From: Methylobacterium pseudosasicola
Lineage (GTDB): Bacteria; Pseudomonadota; Alphaproteobacteria; Rhizobiales; Beijerinckiaceae
NCBI RefSeq assembly: GCF_900114535.1
Contig: NZ_FOTK01000026.1
Span: forward strand, 29,478-93,477
Direction of reading: 5' to 3'
DNA length: 64,000 nucleotides
Shown here: one piece after another, positions 26,276-33,921 of the stretch
Position numbering within the stretch: the first letter of the stretch is position 1
How the letters are laid out: every line of letters starts with the position of its first letter
The notes under the pieces: model-generated
Seen by the model: only the letters and a program-made list of their open reading frames with translations
Database searches by the model: none
What the model was told of the DNA's origin: nothing
Made by a program: the position numbers and the translations under genes

Positions 26276-27330
26276 TCTCGCTCGTCCCCCGGCACCCCGA
26301 GATAAGACCCGGCCGGCAAGCCACTCCAATCGTCGACGATGAATGGGTTGTAGAGCTTGACCTTGGCCGCCCTGGTCTGGTTCGTCCAGGCTTGTGCGAA
26401 GTGTTCCCGGGTGAGTTCGGTCGTGCCGAGGTCGGCATCGAGTGCCAGGTGGATGGCCTCCACTACACCCTCGCAGACACGAGCGTAGCGATTTCGGCAC
26501 GAATGCGCCAAACGCTCGGGCGTGTCCGTATCCGACATGTTCCCGATATTCATGCCGACGGCCGCGGTCAGCTTTCGAAGGATGCGGACGACGAGCATGC
26601 GCTCCTTGTCCATGTCCAGATCGGGGAAATCCACCCAGCGGTATCGCCGTTCGAATTGCTCGTCATCGAAGGGTAGCTTGATGATCCTCGGCAGTCCCGA
26701 AAGAACGAAGGCAATTGGCCACGTCGGTGAGTTCGAAATCCCCTTGATGGCGTTGGCCAGTTCCTCATTCTCCCCTTCCTTTCCCTTGTCCTTCACGATG
26801 TGCTGTGTCTCGTCGATGTGAACGAGGGAAACGCCCCGTCTCATCAGGGCGTCCGTCACGTGGTTCCATGCATCACCGCGTCCCGTCTTGCCCACGGGAT
26901 GACCTGCGGCGGTCATAATGTTTTCCGCGATGATGCGGGGGAGAACGTAGCCCTTCAGAGAAATCGAGACGTAGCGCTTCCTGATCCCGTAGGACGTCTG
27001 CTCCGGCTGGAGAGCCGGATGCTGACGCAACAGCCGTTCAACGGCCTCCGTCTTTCCTGCCCCGCTTGGTCCCGTCAGAAAGAAGACATTCGCGTGCTTT
27101 CTACGCTGAAGCTTCCTCGTCAGGTACTTCCGCATGAATGTCGCGAAAGCCTCGCTCAAGACCTTGTCACGCCCACACTCGACGTACACCTCCTCCAAGG
27201 CATCAAGACGCCGCATGATTTCCTGATCCCGCGCGGGCATCTTGGCGCGCATGGCTTCGAAAGCTGCGTTCGGGTCGTTGATGAGCGGCAGGGCATTTTC
27301 AAAACCGGCGCCAGTGCGTCTGCCGTTCAT
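26272..27330 (-). CDS. tniB: TniB/TnsC-type transposition ATPase
   Basis: 352-aa AAA+ protein with Walker A FFLTGPSGAGKTEAVE (Lys93), Walker B VHIDETQH and sensor 1 FVLSGLP. It belongs to the TniB/TnsC family, which polymerises on target DNA and recruits the transposase. A C-terminal extension (EHFAQAWTNQTRA) resembles the TniQ/TnsB-contacting tail. Overlaps tniA (27327-27330) and tniQ. Confidence 0.92.
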   Translation of the reverse strand: MNGRRTGAGFENALPLINDPNAAFEAMRAKMPARDQEIMRRLDALEEVYVECGRDKVLSEAFATFMRKYLTRKLQRRKHANVFFLTGPSGAGKTEAVERLLRQHPALQPEQTSYGIRKRYVSISLKGYVLPRIIAENIMTAAGHPVGKTGRGDAWNHVTDALMRRGVSLVHIDETQHIVKDKGKEGENEELANAIKGISNSPTWPIAFVLSGLPRIIKLPFDDEQFERRYRWVDFPDLDMDKERMLVVRILRKLTAAVGMNIGNMSDTDTPERLAHSCRNRYARVCEGVVEAIHLALDADLGTTELTREHFAQAWTNQTRAAKVKLYNPFIVDDWSGLPAGSYLGVPGDERE

Positions 27331-29582
27331 TCGTCGTCCTCACCATACATGTTGATCGAGTCGTCGCTCGTCGCCGTGGTGCCTAGGGAGGTGCCGCGCG
27401 CGGGCCGCCGCGCACGGGCTGGCTTGGCCAGCGAGACACCGATGCTCCCGGACCCTACGTCGCTTCCGATGGGCCGGCCCGACGGGGCGGCCTTCTCCGC
27501 GCGTCTAAGGGCACCACCCCGTTCAACCAACTTGACCAAGGCGTTGAGTTGCGCCTCCGAGACGACGTGCGACGGCACTCCGGCACGCTTGCGGGCCTCC
27601 TCGGCGTCGCGCATCAGGTCGAGGTGGGCAGTGAGCCGGAACGGGTTGCCGGCGAGCTTTTCCTGCTTCTCGTAGCGTCGCATGTCCCGGTTATTCTTGA
27701 GCCAATCGGCGAGACCGATGCCTTCGAGGTCAGGGGCATCGAAGCGCAGGTAGGCTGCCTCGCAGGGGAAAAGGTGCCGGAGATCGGGCGGAACCCTCAC
27801 GAGAATGGCGCCCATGTCGCATGGGTCCGTGACGATGGTGATCCGGCGCTCGCCGAGGTAGCCCCGCATCTTCCCCATCAGGTCGTGGGTGTAGACTGCA
27901 TTGAGGTAGGTGACGCCGTCGACGCCCACTACCCGGTTCGGCACGGCTAGCCCGAAGGCCAGGAGCCTTTTGTCGGCATCCGGCGCGGGGTTCAGTTCTG
28001 GCCAATGCCTGTTGTCGGCACGGTTGAACTGCCACGCCTTGTAGGGCCTTTCGCCGCCGAGACCCTCGTGGGTCTTATGATGGTATTCATCCACGATGAA
28101 GCGGACGAGCCGCATGTAGACATCCTCCATGAGGATGCTGGCCATATCCTCCGATTGGTATTCACCCCTCTCGACGACGTTCGAGAAGGACTGCCCGGTG
28201 TAGATGCGGCAGAAGCGCTTGAACGTCCGGAAGAACGACTCGATGGTTCCTCGCGTGCGGGGGTCCTTGCCCGGCAGGCGGTGCTCGACCTGCAGCTTAC
28301 CGAGGGCTGTGCGGAAATCTCCCTGGAAGGCAGGGCCCTCGTCGGTCGCCACCTCGGAGGGCCTTGCCATCATGGGCCATTCGCTCGTGCACCGGGCGAG
28401 CTTGGCCACCGGGTTCTTGTCCACCACGATGCTCTGCAGCGCCGACTTCGAACCGGCGGCGGATGGCGGGAATGGGGTTACGTGAAGGCCGACGATGCAC
28501 TTGGTGGCGACGTCGATGGCGACCGTGACGGTACACCGGACCGACACGCGGTTCTTCTGCAACACACGGGCGGCCGCCCTTGCCTGCGGAGTAACGCCAG
28601 GCCTGACATGACGATGCTTGAGGATGGCGAACAGGTCGAATTCCCAATCGTCCATCTCGACGCGTTCCATGCGCCCGAGCTTCGTCAGGCCGTCGAGCGT
28701 CACCATTCCCTTGCCGACCGGATTGTACTTCAACTCGGCCTTCTTCGGTCCGAGATGGGCAAGGTCGATGAGGATGGTCGGCAGCTTCCTGATGCGCCTG
28801 CGGATGGCAGACGCGCCGACGGAGACGTGGCACTCAGGCGGAAGCCGGCGGTTCAGGAGCATCAATTCGGCCTCGACCCGCGTGAAGACGTCGGTCGGCT
28901 TGATCCTGTTTCCCGAGGCGAACTTACGGACCTCGCCCTCGACGATTGCGAGTGCCCTCGGGTCCAGTTGCCTACGGTTGCCGCAGTTGGCGTACTGGGG
29001 GCGGAACACGCCGGGTTGACCGTCGCCGCGCTCGAAAAGGTCGAGCCATTCCAGCAGGGTGGTCGCACCCGGATAGTCATATGACTTCCGTGGGAAGCCC
29101 GCCCTCTTGCGACCTGGTGGCCGGGAGGCGTCGAAGGTGCCGATGTACCACCTGTGGATCAGTTCGCGCTCGCTGGCGATGAAGGCGGCAAGCCCCTCAG
29201 GGGTCTTGTTGGGCCGCTCCATATACCCAGCCGCGCCGATCCGGGCCTGATTGAACCTGACGCACCATTCGACCTTCCAAGCGACCGTTCGAAGTTGCTC
29301 GTCATCGAGGTCTGAAAGGTCGGACAAGTCGGTGCCCGCCGCCCGGTCTCTCAGCAACTGAAAGGCGTGCGAGTAGTATCCCTCCTCGATGCGGATCTTC
29401 TTGTCGGAGTGAAGACGGACATACTCGCTATCAGTCAACGGCCTAATTGAAGTATCGACGAGGGCATTGTCGATGACAAGACGCAGTAGGTTCGCCTGTC
29501 CCTGTCGTCCGCTTGGCCGATAGTGGACGCCGTCGATGGTGATGCGGTCGTTGTGGCCGAACTTGTAGCGCTCTGCAGGCAT
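27327..29582 (-). CDS. tniA: TniA/TnsB-type DDE transposase
   Basis: 751-aa Mu/Tn7-type transposase with an rve integrase core: first Asp at 311/312 (VEMDDWEFDLF), TVAIDVATKCIVG strand, second Asp at 414 (ATDEGPAF), Glu at 448 (RGTIESFFRTF). N-terminal ~260 residues provide end-binding domains; the C-terminal beta-barrel and a basic tail (ARARRPARG) likely contact TniB. ATG start 12 codons before DGVHYRPSGRQG. First gene after a perfect hairpin. Confidence 0.93.
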   Translation of the reverse strand: MPAERYKFGHNDRITIDGVHYRPSGRQGQANLLRLVIDNALVDTSIRPLTDSEYVRLHSDKKIRIEEGYYSHAFQLLRDRAAGTDLSDLSDLDDEQLRTVAWKVEWCVRFNQARIGAAGYMERPNKTPEGLAAFIASERELIHRWYIGTFDASRPPGRKRAGFPRKSYDYPGATTLLEWLDLFERGDGQPGVFRPQYANCGNRRQLDPRALAIVEGEVRKFASGNRIKPTDVFTRVEAELMLLNRRLPPECHVSVGASAIRRRIRKLPTILIDLAHLGPKKAELKYNPVGKGMVTLDGLTKLGRMERVEMDDWEFDLFAILKHRHVRPGVTPQARAAARVLQKNRVSVRCTVTVAIDVATKCIVGLHVTPFPPSAAGSKSALQSIVVDKNPVAKLARCTSEWPMMARPSEVATDEGPAFQGDFRTALGKLQVEHRLPGKDPRTRGTIESFFRTFKRFCRIYTGQSFSNVVERGEYQSEDMASILMEDVYMRLVRFIVDEYHHKTHEGLGGERPYKAWQFNRADNRHWPELNPAPDADKRLLAFGLAVPNRVVGVDGVTYLNAVYTHDLMGKMRGYLGERRITIVTDPCDMGAILVRVPPDLRHLFPCEAAYLRFDAPDLEGIGLADWLKNNRDMRRYEKQEKLAGNPFRLTAHLDLMRDAEEARKRAGVPSHVVSEAQLNALVKLVERGGALRRAEKAAPSGRPIGSDVGSGSIGVSLAKPARARRPARGTSLGTTATSDDSINMYGEDDE

Positions 29583-29610
29583 CGTTCTTGTACTCCCGGC
29601 GCCCGAGACA

Positions 29611-29649
29611 CGGGTGGGAAGGTGAGGGTCAGCGTCACCTTCCCACCCG
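29611..29649. terminator. perfect 15-bp inverted repeat upstream of tniA
   Basis: Arms CGGGTGGGAAGGTGA and TCACCTTCCCACCCG pair without mismatch around a 9-base loop, between the end of the TnsA-like gene and the tniA start. No T tract follows. It could be a terminator separating the two genes, an attenuator of tniA, or a protein-binding site. Confidence 0.5.
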
Positions 29650-29677
29650 GAACTATCGGTCCGATTAAGGGTGATGG

Positions 29678-30394
29678 TTATCGTTCCCGGACGCGGCCCG
29701 AGAGCCTGTTCCCAAGCGGCAGGTCGAGTTCGAGCAACTTCCCGGGCGGGTTGACGAGGACGCCTGATTGCAGAAGCGCTACCGCTGCCCGCACTCCGCG
29801 TTGGCCCAGGCCGGTCGCGGTGGCGACCTCGCGCAGCGTCGTCACCTGACCGAGCCCTGGGAGGGCCGTTCGAATGGCCCTCCTGCCGGCGTGATCATGG
29901 TCTCGACCGCACTCGATGATCTCGCGACCGTTCATCACCTGGAACGGGTCGAGGGTCTCGTAGGTGACGGCACGGTAATCGTCCGCAAGCCGGTTGCCGT
30001 GCTGGGCACAGATCGTCTTGATGACATGAACTGTGTCGTCCCGTTGAAGAGCTTCGTCGGTCTGCCTGACGGCGACGACCTCACGCACCCCATCCATCCA
30101 CTCGACATGGATGTCGATGGTGTAGTGATGACCTCCATCGGGCAGGTGGTACGCCACCGTCCGTTGTTCGCGGATGAGAGACACTCCTGGGAGCGAGATC
30201 AGCACGGTCAGGACTGCGCGCTCGGGCTCGCTTTCGTAGCCGTGCTCGAACCCGCGGAACGGGTCGCCGATGGAGCCGACCGAGGCACCTCCCCACTTGG
30301 CTGTGGGACGGCGGTCTGGATCGGTATCGGACCAATCGAAGTCGATGAGCCCGGTGGCCGCTTGCGCGACGTACCCGGTCTCTCCCTTTGGCAA
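29678..30394 (-). CDS. TnsA-like endonuclease with altered catalytic site
   Basis: 238 aa. Residues ~50-110 read like the TnsA nuclease core: YESEPERAVLTVLISLPGV (conserved Glu), then HYTIDIHVEW (conserved Asp). The expected E/Q-x-K strand reads VVAVRQ, with Ala and Arg in place of the acidic/Gln and Lys residues, so cleavage may be lost. A winged-helix region follows (TTLREVATATGLGQRGVRAA, LLQSG). Same strand and upstream of tniA. It could be a non-nuclease accessory protein. Confidence 0.55.
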   Translation of the reverse strand: MPKGETGYVAQAATGLIDFDWSDTDPDRRPTAKWGGASVGSIGDPFRGFEHGYESEPERAVLTVLISLPGVSLIREQRTVAYHLPDGGHHYTIDIHVEWMDGVREVVAVRQTDEALQRDDTVHVIKTICAQHGNRLADDYRAVTYETLDPFQVMNGREIIECGRDHDHAGRRAIRTALPGLGQVTTLREVATATGLGQRGVRAAVALLQSGVLVNPPGKLLELDLPLGNRLSGRVRER

Positions 30395-30817
30395 GGGTCA
30401 GCCTGTCACCCTTTGGGGGCGATGCGCGATGGAGTCAGCACCTCGGCGCGACGGGCCTGGATACGCGATGCGAGGATGGCGTGGCGTGAAGGCATGACGA
30501 AATTCCCGGAAGACGAGGCTGAGGTCACGCCGGTTGTTCGGACGTGCCTTCGGATGCTCACGAAGGCGCGCATCTCTCGCGGAGGTGCGCGCAGTTCCGG
30601 TCGTCGAGTTCGACTATCTTTCAGACCCAGTCCGACCGGATGAAGCGTATTCGTATGCGTACGCAGCGCATGATCGTGCTCCTCCGGTGATGGCCGGGTG
30701 CGGGCCGTGGGTTGACAGAATGGGTGGGAGGTACCTTTTACCGTGGCGACCCTGCCAAGGTCTTAACGAAACCCTGGCCGCGTGGGGATTCGGACGGTTC
30801 CCGCGCCATTTCGAGAC
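30395..30817. other. transposon right-end region and flank
   Basis: No gene supported. Holds the proposed right terminal repeat, and a 10-bp palindrome TGCGTACGCA at 30656-30665 whose core recurs in the operator-like cluster upstream of the 33922 gene. Confidence 0.45.
30683..30717 (-). repeat. candidate transposon right terminal repeat
   Basis: On the minus strand it starts TGTCAAC, spacer of six, then CCCGCACCCGGCC and ATCACCGGA, pairing with the left end at 24253. TGTC is the usual terminus of Tn5053/Tn7-like elements. Confidence 0.45.
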
Positions 30818-31048
30818 TTATCCAACGGGTGTTCGCAAGACGTGCCCGGGCAAGGTCCGATCCGGAAAGGTGACGACGTTGCCGTCCCACCGGCGAAGGG
30901 CCCGTTCGGCGACGAGTTCGAGGCCGGTCTCGACCTCGACGGAGACGGCGCCGACCAGGTCGGCGAAGTCGTCCGGGGGCAGGAGGCGGCCGAGGCGTAC
31001 GAGGTCGACGATGATCTGCGCGAGGCGATGGTCGGCATCCTCAGGCAT
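30818..31048 (-). CDS. small partner protein of the FtsH-like protease
   Basis: 76 aa from MPEDADHRLAQIIVDLV, overlapping the 3' end of the AAA+ protease gene by eight bases, so translated with it. Helical N-terminus with LGRLLPPDDFADLVGAV. No family recognised. The end lies 100 bases from the proposed transposon border. Confidence 0.65.
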   Translation of the reverse strand: MPEDADHRLAQIIVDLVRLGRLLPPDDFADLVGAVSVEVETGLELVAERALRRWDGNVVTFPDRTLPGHVLRTPVG

Positions 31049-33041
31049 GGGGAGCTCCGTCGGCGTGCGGGACGTATGTCGGGACGACCTCGGTCGGGGT
31101 GGTCGCGATGATGTGGCGAACCTCCTCGCCGGAGAGGACGCGGGCCTGGAGGAGCCGCCGGGCGACCCCCTCGATGCGCCGTCCGTTCTCGCGGACAGCG
31201 TACAGGGCGCGGACGTGGAGGCGGCGCAGTTCCCTCTCGACCGCGTCCTGGAGTTGCCGGTCGAGCTTGAGCAAATCGCCGATCTCGGCATGGTCGCCGC
31301 GGTACAGCAACGGGCCGGCGAGGCCCCAGGATGCGATCTTGCTGGCGACGAGGTTCGTGGCCATGGCGAGATCCGAGTGGCGTGCGCCGCCGGCCCCCGA
31401 GGTGGCGCCGCCGAGGATCTCGTCGATGGCGCGTCCTGCCAGGGTGGAGACCACAAGGTCGTCGACCTGGGACGCGGTCATTGATTGCGCGTTCCGCAAC
31501 CGCGAACTGGTCCGACCGGAGAAGTCGCCGCGCTCGACGATGGTCACGCAGGCGAGGTCACCGACCGCGAGAACCTCGGTCATGACGGCATGCGCGGCCT
31601 CGTGGTAGGCGGTGGCCCGGACCAGTTCCGGGGACCGGTCGTCCTGCGGGGCGACCACGCGGACGAGGTCGGCGACGGTCATCGACCGGTCCTCGGCGCG
31701 GGCGATGGCGCGGGCGGTCTTCGCCCACCCCGCGATCTCGGCGCCGGTCGAACCGGCCCCGAGGACGCCGAACGCTCCGAGGTCCGCCTCGGGCAGGTCG
31801 TCTCCGAGGTGCTGCCGCAGGATGCCCACGACGGCTTCGGCGTTCGGAAGGTCGATGTGGATAATCCGATTCAGACGGCCCGGCCGGACGAGCGCCGGGT
31901 CCAACCTTCCGGGGTGGTTCGTGGCACCGACCACGATGATGTTCGCGCTGTTCGAGGTGGCCCCATCCAGAGCCAGCAGTAGCGAGGTGACCACGGGGGT
32001 CCAGAAGTCCCGGTAGCGGGCGTCGACGGTCTCGCGGTTCGGGACCGCGTCAAGTTCATCCAGCAACAGCACGCAAGGTCCGTTGGCATTCGCCTCGCTG
32101 AACGTGTTGTCGATGGCCTTGATCACGTCGTTGAGGTAGCCGCCACCGCTGGTGAACCAGGCTGATACGCTGGACACTACCAGAGGTAATCCCAATGTGG
32201 CAGCGAGCGATACCGCGAATTGGCTCTTGCCCGTACCGGGCGGCCCGCCGAGCACAATGTTACGGTCTGGAATGCTCGCCCAGGGCCGTCGGCCGGCGCG
32301 CCACTCCTCCACCGCGGCCGCCAGGGTCAGACCCCAGCCCTTGGCCTCGCCATAGCCGTGAGAGTCCCTCAGGTGCCGCCCGGTCGAGGTGGGCCCGGAC
32401 GAGCGCCGTGCCGCCTGCAGGGCCGCGAGCCGCCTCACGGCATCCCGGGCCTTGCCGCCCTTGCGGATGCAAGAGCACACGTCGAGGAACGACAGGCCGT
32501 CGACGGACCCGAGGCCCCGTGCGGCCTGGCCGGTGACGAGATGGATGATGCCGCGCACGGTCTTTTGGGAAGGTGCGCCGAGCCGCACGCAAATGTCCGC
32601 CGTCGCGGTCAACGTGGCGGGAAGGTATCGCTCCGGGGCCTGCGAGATACCGCACACGTTTAAGCCCTGCCCCAGGAGTGTTGCGACCATGTCCGAGCCG
32701 CTGGTTGTCTTGTGGGTGCTGCGCTGCGAGCCGTCACGCCTGAAGGTTTCGACGATATCGGCCACCTTGCCGAGGGCGTCGTGAACGAAGGCGATCATCT
32801 CGGGGTGGGCGACCTCGACGACCAGGGCGATGCCATTCTGCTTGCCGATGGCCCGACGCTGGCGGGGCGTCAGGGCCTCGCGCAGCATCGCGGCGGCCAT
32901 CAGGCGCGGGACCCCGTTATTTTCGAGGAGGGATTCCCGCGCGTCATCACGGTCGAACTGACCGGAAACCTCGTCGAGTGCGGCGGAGACGTCGGGGTCC
33001 CGCGGGGGGGCGTGCTTGAGGGTCCTGGAATTCTTGGACAT
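31041..33041 (-). CDS. soluble FtsH-like AAA+ zinc metalloprotease
   Basis: 666 aa. N-terminal ~250 residues are helical (GIALVVEVAHPEMIAFVH) with no membrane span. Then an AAA+ domain: Walker A LGGPPGTGKS (Lys272), Walker B CVLLLDELDA, second region of homology near VRPGRLNR. The C-terminal M41 peptidase has YHEAAHAV (His480, Glu481, His484) and the third ligand region ARHSDLAMAT. Unlike FtsH it lacks transmembrane anchors, so it should act in the cytosol. It carries the conserved leader hairpin and is followed by an overlapping small gene. Similar AAA-M41 proteins occur on plasmids and in accessory DNA; the substrate is unknown. Confidence 0.88.
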   Translation of the reverse strand: MSKNSRTLKHAPPRDPDVSAALDEVSGQFDRDDARESLLENNGVPRLMAAAMLREALTPRQRRAIGKQNGIALVVEVAHPEMIAFVHDALGKVADIVETFRRDGSQRSTHKTTSGSDMVATLLGQGLNVCGISQAPERYLPATLTATADICVRLGAPSQKTVRGIIHLVTGQAARGLGSVDGLSFLDVCSCIRKGGKARDAVRRLAALQAARRSSGPTSTGRHLRDSHGYGEAKGWGLTLAAAVEEWRAGRRPWASIPDRNIVLGGPPGTGKSQFAVSLAATLGLPLVVSSVSAWFTSGGGYLNDVIKAIDNTFSEANANGPCVLLLDELDAVPNRETVDARYRDFWTPVVTSLLLALDGATSNSANIIVVGATNHPGRLDPALVRPGRLNRIIHIDLPNAEAVVGILRQHLGDDLPEADLGAFGVLGAGSTGAEIAGWAKTARAIARAEDRSMTVADLVRVVAPQDDRSPELVRATAYHEAAHAVMTEVLAVGDLACVTIVERGDFSGRTSSRLRNAQSMTASQVDDLVVSTLAGRAIDEILGGATSGAGGARHSDLAMATNLVASKIASWGLAGPLLYRGDHAEIGDLLKLDRQLQDAVERELRRLHVRALYAVRENGRRIEGVARRLLQARVLSGEEVRHIIATTPTEVVPTYVPHADGAPHA

Positions 33042-33104
33042 GGCGGCCTCCGTGACGGGGCCGCCGGGCGCGCATGGTCGCGCCGGTCAGGCCCTCGGGG
33101 CTGA
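33042..33104 (-). promoter_or_regulatory. conserved structured leader, copy A
   Basis: On the minus strand: GGCCTGACCGGCGCG, a variable stretch, then GGCGGCC-loop-GGCCGCC directly joined to the ATG at 33041. The ribosome site GGAGG lies in the 3' arm of the stem. See copies B and C. Confidence 0.65.
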
Positions 33105-33180
33105 TCGGGAAAGGGTGGCGTGCGGGCGGCCGGCGGCCGCGGATATCGGTTTGGCCGGTCGGGTCATGGTCCTGCTCACG

Positions 33181-33468
33181 TCAGCGGTCCTCGCCGGTCT
33201 CGAACGCGTCGGCGTCGTGACGGCGGGCGGTGGAGGTGACGCGCACCCCGGGCCGCGGCGGCGCGAGGCGCTCGGCGAGGTGGCGGGCCTGGGCTTCGGC
33301 CTCCTCGTGGGCGACACGACCCAGGGTCACGAGCGTGGCGCGGACGGCCCGGTCGAGGGCGGGCTCGCCGTAGGTCTCGCGGACGCCGGCGAGGCGCCGG
33401 AAGACGAGCCCGACTTGGGCGTCGGGCTCGGGCGGCAGCAGGGATTCAGGTGGCGAATGGTGGTTCAT
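33181..33468 (-). CDS. small hypothetical protein with leader hairpin
   Basis: 95 aa (MNHHSPPESLLPPEPD). The middle is a helical region (LVFRRLAGVRETYGEPALDR) with a basic C-terminus. It is upstream of the AAA+ protease gene on the same strand and shares its leader element, which is the best argument that it is a gene. No family recognised. Confidence 0.6.
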   Translation of the reverse strand: MNHHSPPESLLPPEPDAQVGLVFRRLAGVRETYGEPALDRAVRATLVTLGRVAHEEAEAQARHLAERLAPPRPGVRVTSTARRHDADAFETGEDR

Positions 33469-33526
33469 GGCGGCCTCGGTCGCGGGCCGCCGAACGCGCG
33501 CGCGTCGGTCAGGCCCGTTCGGGAAG
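33469..33526 (-). promoter_or_regulatory. conserved structured leader, copy B
   Basis: On the minus strand: GGCCTGACCGACGCG, then GGCGGCC-loop-GGCCGCC joined to the ATG at 33468. The loop differs from copy A while both arms are kept. GAGG of the ribosome site lies in the 3' arm. Confidence 0.65.
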
Positions 33527-33921
33527 GGGGATGCGGTCGCTGCCGTGGGGCAGGCAGGCCATCCGTATGAGGCGGGCGGGGATGAACATCGAACCAGCGT
33601 GCTCGCGAAGTTGCAGTCCAGGGATTAGGTGGCGGCGAACGGGGCCGTCAACAGCTCTCGAAAGTATTTCGTGGTTAACGCGGGGTTGAGGGCGGTATCC
33701 CCGGTGGATCCCGGGGAAAGCCTGGGCGGCGTGGTATTCCGCCCGGGGGAAGGCCCCGGGGTGGTTTTGGTTCGCGACTCCGAGGGTACGCGTAACGGGT
33801 AACGCTACGCATGATGCGTACGCCCTTGGGGCGTCCCGGGGTCCGGCGGCCGGCGGCGCCGAAATCGACCGTTTCTTCACCGCGCCCGGTAAGGATGTCC
33901 CCGGGGCGGGGATTTCCAGCG
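33527..33921. other. regulatory-looking intergenic region
   Basis: Nearly 400 bases between divergent genes with no supported gene. It is rich in short CCCCGG repeats and contains the palindromes listed separately. Confidence 0.45.
33787..33824. promoter_or_regulatory. palindrome cluster, candidate KfrA-type operator
   Basis: TACGCGTA at 33787-33794 and the perfect TACGCAT-G-ATGCGTA at 33806-33820, overlapping GCGTACGC, lie about 100 bases before the KfrA-like gene. KfrA proteins repress their own promoter by binding such repeats, so autoregulation is plausible. Confidence 0.45.

Larger units (their letters stand above)
24253..30717. mobile_element. Tn7/Tn5053-like transposon (tnsA-like, tniA, tniB, tniQ)
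   Basis: A leftward operon of a TnsA-like protein, a DDE transposase (TniA/TnsB type), an AAA+ regulator (TniB/TnsC type) and TniQ, the core of Tn7-related elements. The genes overlap (ATGA at both tniA-tniB and tniB-tniQ). Imperfect terminal repeats are proposed at 24253-24286 and 30683-30717. No 5-bp target duplication was seen (TGCAG left, GAATG right), so one end may have been rearranged, or the borders may be wrong. No cargo genes lie inside. The broken tniQ suggests it is no longer fully active. Confidence 0.65.

Noticed and set aside
28005..29084. 359-codon plus-strand frame opposite tniA
   Set aside because: Antisense of the transposase core; no independent evidence.
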